From the NCBI RefSeq assembly GCF_030867145.1, contig NC_134420.1, positions 10,746,823-10,810,822 of the forward strand: a stretch of DNA of 64,000 nt. Reading direction: 5' to 3'. The notes under the pieces were generated by a model. That model made no database searches and had not been told where the DNA came from. It was given only the letters and a program-made list of their open reading frames with translations. The position numbers and the translations under genes were made by a program. This DNA comes from Opisthocomus hoazin (Eukaryota > Chordata > Aves > Opisthocomiformes > Opisthocomidae). Shown one piece after another: positions 60,622 through 64,000 of this stretch; the first letter of the stretch is position 1; each line of letters opens with the position of its first letter.

Positions 60622-63580
60622 GTCAGTAACTCCAATTTCTCTCTGATATTAATGAATAGAGATACAGTCAAAAGAGCACAGCTTGATTATCCAGTACACT
60701 GATCTATTAAAAATGCATAATTTACTTGCCACGTTCTTTTTAAAAAAAATTACAAAAAAGTTATTCTTTGAGGTGCACAAACCTCTTAGATTAAAAGGAC
60801 AGGATCACAATGCTATTCCACCCTTCTATCAACTACTGTCTCATTTGTGCCTCTCCCCCAGAAGCTGGAAAACACAGAGCACTATGTGTCCCTTAAAGCA
60901 CCAGAACAGCCTAGATTTAGCTTGTAAAGTATATTCATTTGCACTTAGCACTGATGCTGAACACTCAGTAATATCTCCTCAAAGATTTTCAAAACAGCCA
61001 ATGAAGAAAAGTAGGGCAAGCTAATGAAACACTTGCAAGAGTTAGAAATAGGATTAAAAATCATAGAATTTAGGCACAGTCATGACTGTGGGGGGAAAAG
61101 TTAGTGAACAAGAGTCAGTGAGGTCTCCAGGGGAACTGGAGAACCAGCACAGGAGGGAAGAGGAAAGAGGGAGGGTGAGAGTGTGTGCAGTGGCAGGTGA
61201 TCAAAGGATTATGTTTCACACAGTAAGAAAAAGGATCGGCATGTGAAGAGCCATTAAATTTTAGGTGTCAAAGCACATTGCACTTCAGCTGGAGAAGATA
61301 CAGCAGTAGCCCAGTTGCTCTTTGCTAGCCTCCGTTCTGGCCATCTAGGAGAGCAAGCTGAGCCAAGACTCTTGCCTGCAGGCACACCTGAACAGGAGTA
61401 AGATGACAGCAGCTAGCAGCCAGGTCAGCAATTGCCAGTTGTCCAAAACACGTCTCAGAAAGAATTTGAGAAGCTCCCAGAACAGCATTAATACTATGCA
61501 GCAAAAGGTCCAGCTGCCCTTCCTCCTTAGATTAGCATAAGAACAGCTTGGGCTTATATTGTTGTAGGAATCTATGGGGAGGTGAAAGCTGCCATTGTGG
61601 ATACCAAAGCTTGCACTCTACCACAGGCAAGGTTGGATTCCAGCTAAGGACAAATAGCCCAGAAGTAGAGGACAGGGCTGGAGCTGCTGTGTTTTCAAAC
61701 TGCTGGGAAATAAGCATGTCATGAAATTCATTAACAACAGAAGATTCATATCTGACTTCTAACACCAAGAGCTCTCATGTGTGTCTTCGATATTGCACAA
61801 GTATGGAGTTAGATACCTGAGGCTTTCTCTGCTACAGCAGGGCAGCAATTCTGATACTTAATCAAATGACAAATGCACAGTATCACCACAGCATAGTCAT
61901 CTCACAAGAAGGAGCAACAATTGCAGTCCGTGGAAGAACTTGCCTCAGCATCCTGAGTGCATGGTCAGTGTCTTCACTCCTGTGAACCTCTGCAGAACTT
62001 TCTTCTGGCAACTGTTCCCAGCCTGGCTCTCTCTGGCAGGTGTTACACTGGCTCTGTCCATACGGACATGGCTTGTCCAGGTCCCGCTCCTGCCCTACAC
62101 CATTTGCTGTTACAGGCTTTGCTCTTTACTCCTCTCTTTCATTGCCCCTTACTTCTGCCCGGATCTTTTCCAGAAGACCCTTTCACTGAGCAGGAGGGGC
62201 CCATCATCACTGGACTGTACCCTTCGTTTGTTCACCTTTGTCCCTGCTGCTTTCTGGTATAACTGGGTAGCCAGCTGTGGCTTTCCCGTCTGGCCACAGA
62301 GACCAGGCACCTGCCCCTGCTACAGCTGGCTCTCCAGGGCCCTCCTTTTCCTCACCAGGATATTCTGCACCTCCCACTGCTATGAGGAGTTTAAGGGCTG
62401 AGCAATATAAGTCTTTCTTTTGTGACATGGTAATATTTTATCATGGAAATGACTAATGTATAGCTATAAGATTATGTATTTATTACGCATCAAGAGAAAA
62501 AAATTATGATAGTATATAGGAGGCTGTTCCTGTTTTAAGCATACCTAAACATGTATTTACAAGGAATGAATGAACAATGATAGCAGAGGAACTACTGCTG
62601 ATTACATTCAACGTAAATAGCTTTAGACTAATCCTGTGCTAGTATTTTCCACAGGCTTTTTCTATGTTCAACCAAAGCTCATGGTACTCTAATACACTGA
62701 ATAATTACTGCATATGAATAGGACAAAAAGGTGGAATCCGGCTTGTATAAGATGAGGATTTTACCTAATCCAACTTTCACATCCCACTACCCCAAGAGAG
62801 TTTGCAAATTTGATTTCTATTATCATCACTTGAAGTGGAAATTTCAATCACAATAACTAGTGACTCCAGGTAATAAATTTCACTGGACCGAAGCTAAAAG
62901 CAACTTTCTTTCCTCAGAGTAATGAAACTAAAGGAGCTTTTCAGCCAAAGTACCACAGAGCTTATTACATCAGGTATAAGAAAAAAAACCAAAACAATTG
63001 TTGGGGTGGTCAACAAACCATTTCAGATGAGAACAGATCACTTGTAAATAAAGTAGTCGTAGAGATCAACAAGTAATTAAAATGCAGAAATGTCAGGAAG
63101 CATCTTCCTTTGTCCAGCTTTATCTTAGAACCAGAAATCAGCAAGTTCAGCTGGCATAATCGGCCAGATCCTACTTCCATTTACATAATGCAATTCATTT
63201 CATAGGCTTTATCAAAAAGAATCAGTTGAAAACGGTAACTGATAAGAACACCTACAGTTCTTATCACATTATACTTGCCAATGAGGCACACCCTTTGGAT
63301 TTGCAATGGCCATGAATTTGCGTTTGTTGCTTTCTTGAGCCAGGTTTGGAGAGTGCGTACCACTAGCTTGAGACATAAGAACAGAAAATTGATATTAGCA
63401 GTCTGATGCTGAAGGTGAGCTCTCACAATTGTTGGTTATCATGCTTTATCACTTTATGCAAGTAAAAATCTGACTCCATCGTATGTTACAAAAACATGTC
63501 AAATGAGAACAGGATCTTTAGTGTGTGTGCACAGATTCTTAGCATCTTCAACACAATCTATTTCAATTTTTTCGCTTAAG
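60622..63580 (+). other. SYT9: SYT9 intron 2 (3.0 kb)
   Basis: The intron runs from GTCAGT to CGCTTAAG and splits Arg167 after its second base. A purine-rich stretch lies at about 61,140-61,180. A more GC-rich, C/T-rich stretch at about 61,940-62,400 holds an open frame of 153 codons with no recognisable domain and no splice or promoter support. I see no repeat family or RNA gene. Confidence 0.88.
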
Positions 63581-64000
63581 GCATAATTCAATCCGAAGAC
63601 AGCTCAACCTCTCCAACCCTGACTTCAACATCCAGCAGGTTCAGAAACAGGAGCAACTGACAGGGATTGGCCGCATTAAGCCTGAGCTATATAAACAAAG
63701 ATCTGTGGACACAGACGATGGCCGGAGGAGTAACAGCAAGGCATGTGGAAAACTGAACTTTATTCTGAAATATGATTGCGATTTAGAGCAGCTGATAGTG
63801 AAGATACACAAGGCCATCAACCTGCCAGCGAAGGACTTCTCTGGAACTTCAGATCCATATGTGAAGATATATCTGCTTCCTGATAGGAAAACAAAACACC
63901 AGACTAAAGTGCACAGAAAGACCCTAAATCCAGTATTTGATGAAGTTTTTTTATTTAGTGTCCCATACAGTGATCTGAGCGCAAGAAAACTCCATTTCTC
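63581..64000 (+). CDS. SYT9: Synaptotagmin-9, coding exon 3 (linker end and start of C2A), cut by window end
   Basis: The acceptor TTTTTTCGCTTAAG precedes the G that completes Arg167 (CG plus G). The frame then stays open to the last base of the window and so covers residues 167 to 306 plus two bases. It begins [20 protein letters not shown]. The C2A domain starts near residue 222 ([20 protein letters not shown]). The first calcium-binding loop is visible as [19 protein letters not shown], with Asp252 and Asp258 as the expected ligands. The polybasic strand [14 protein letters not shown] and the [10 protein letters not shown] strand follow. The remaining loop-3 aspartates and all of C2B lie beyond the window. 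In known family members C2A binds acidic phospholipids and SNAREs when calcium rises. No frameshift or stop is seen, so the gene looks functional. Whether the exon has its donor just past the window end cannot be seen. Confidence 0.95.

Noticed and set aside
61940..62401. 153-codon plus-strand frame in SYT9 intron 2, membrane-like and Cys/Trp-rich
   Set aside because: It derives from a C/T-rich stretch, is followed by no donor, and does not resemble a known family.

Overview
The window comes from a bird nuclear genome. The evidence is seven CR1 retrotransposon copies (several ending in the avian CR1 tail of ATGATTCT-like octamers), two endogenous-retrovirus solo LTRs, AT-rich introns, one strong CpG island, and a coding sequence that I recognise as synaptotagmin-9. 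The long CR1 type and the LTRs resemble those of non-galliform birds, but I cannot name the species.

Layout. Bases 1 to about 25,690 lie upstream of SYT9 and hold no gene that I can name. They contain a 2.1-kb CR1 with a broken reverse-transcriptase frame (about 3,440-5,568), two CR1 3' fragments (about 10,795-11,130 and 18,050-18,748), a solo LTR with matching 4-bp target duplications (21,407-21,956), and a GC-raised block of unknown origin (about 16,713-17,300). Several minus-strand open segments have exon-like splice edges, and two of them encode hydrophobic, membrane-type stretches. They may be remnants or exons of an unnamed minus-strand transcript, or chance pseudo-exons.

A CpG island (about 25,690-27,030) covers the presumed SYT9 promoter, 5' UTR and first coding exon. 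SYT9 runs on the plus strand: exon 1 at 26,292-26,439, an intron of 33.8 kb, exon 2 at 60,270-60,621, an intron of 3.0 kb, then exon 3 from 63,581 past the window end. Splice phases join perfectly (Ser49/Asp50 and Arg167). The three exons give the N-terminal cysteine region, the single transmembrane helix with its juxtamembrane cysteine, the linker, and the first part of the C2A domain with its first two calcium-binding aspartates. The rest of C2A and all of C2B lie outside.

Intron 1 holds four CR1 fragments, a 601-bp solo LTR with perfect 5-bp target duplications, homopolymer and short tandem runs, a cluster of TAAT-core sites that looks like a regulatory element, and two plus-strand candidate cassette exons with good splice sites (45,282-45,520 and 59,572-59,702). 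Both would be read in frame from exon 1 and both would force an immediate stop in exon 2. No RNA gene, CRISPR array or prokaryotic feature was seen, and no wholly new system could be supported.
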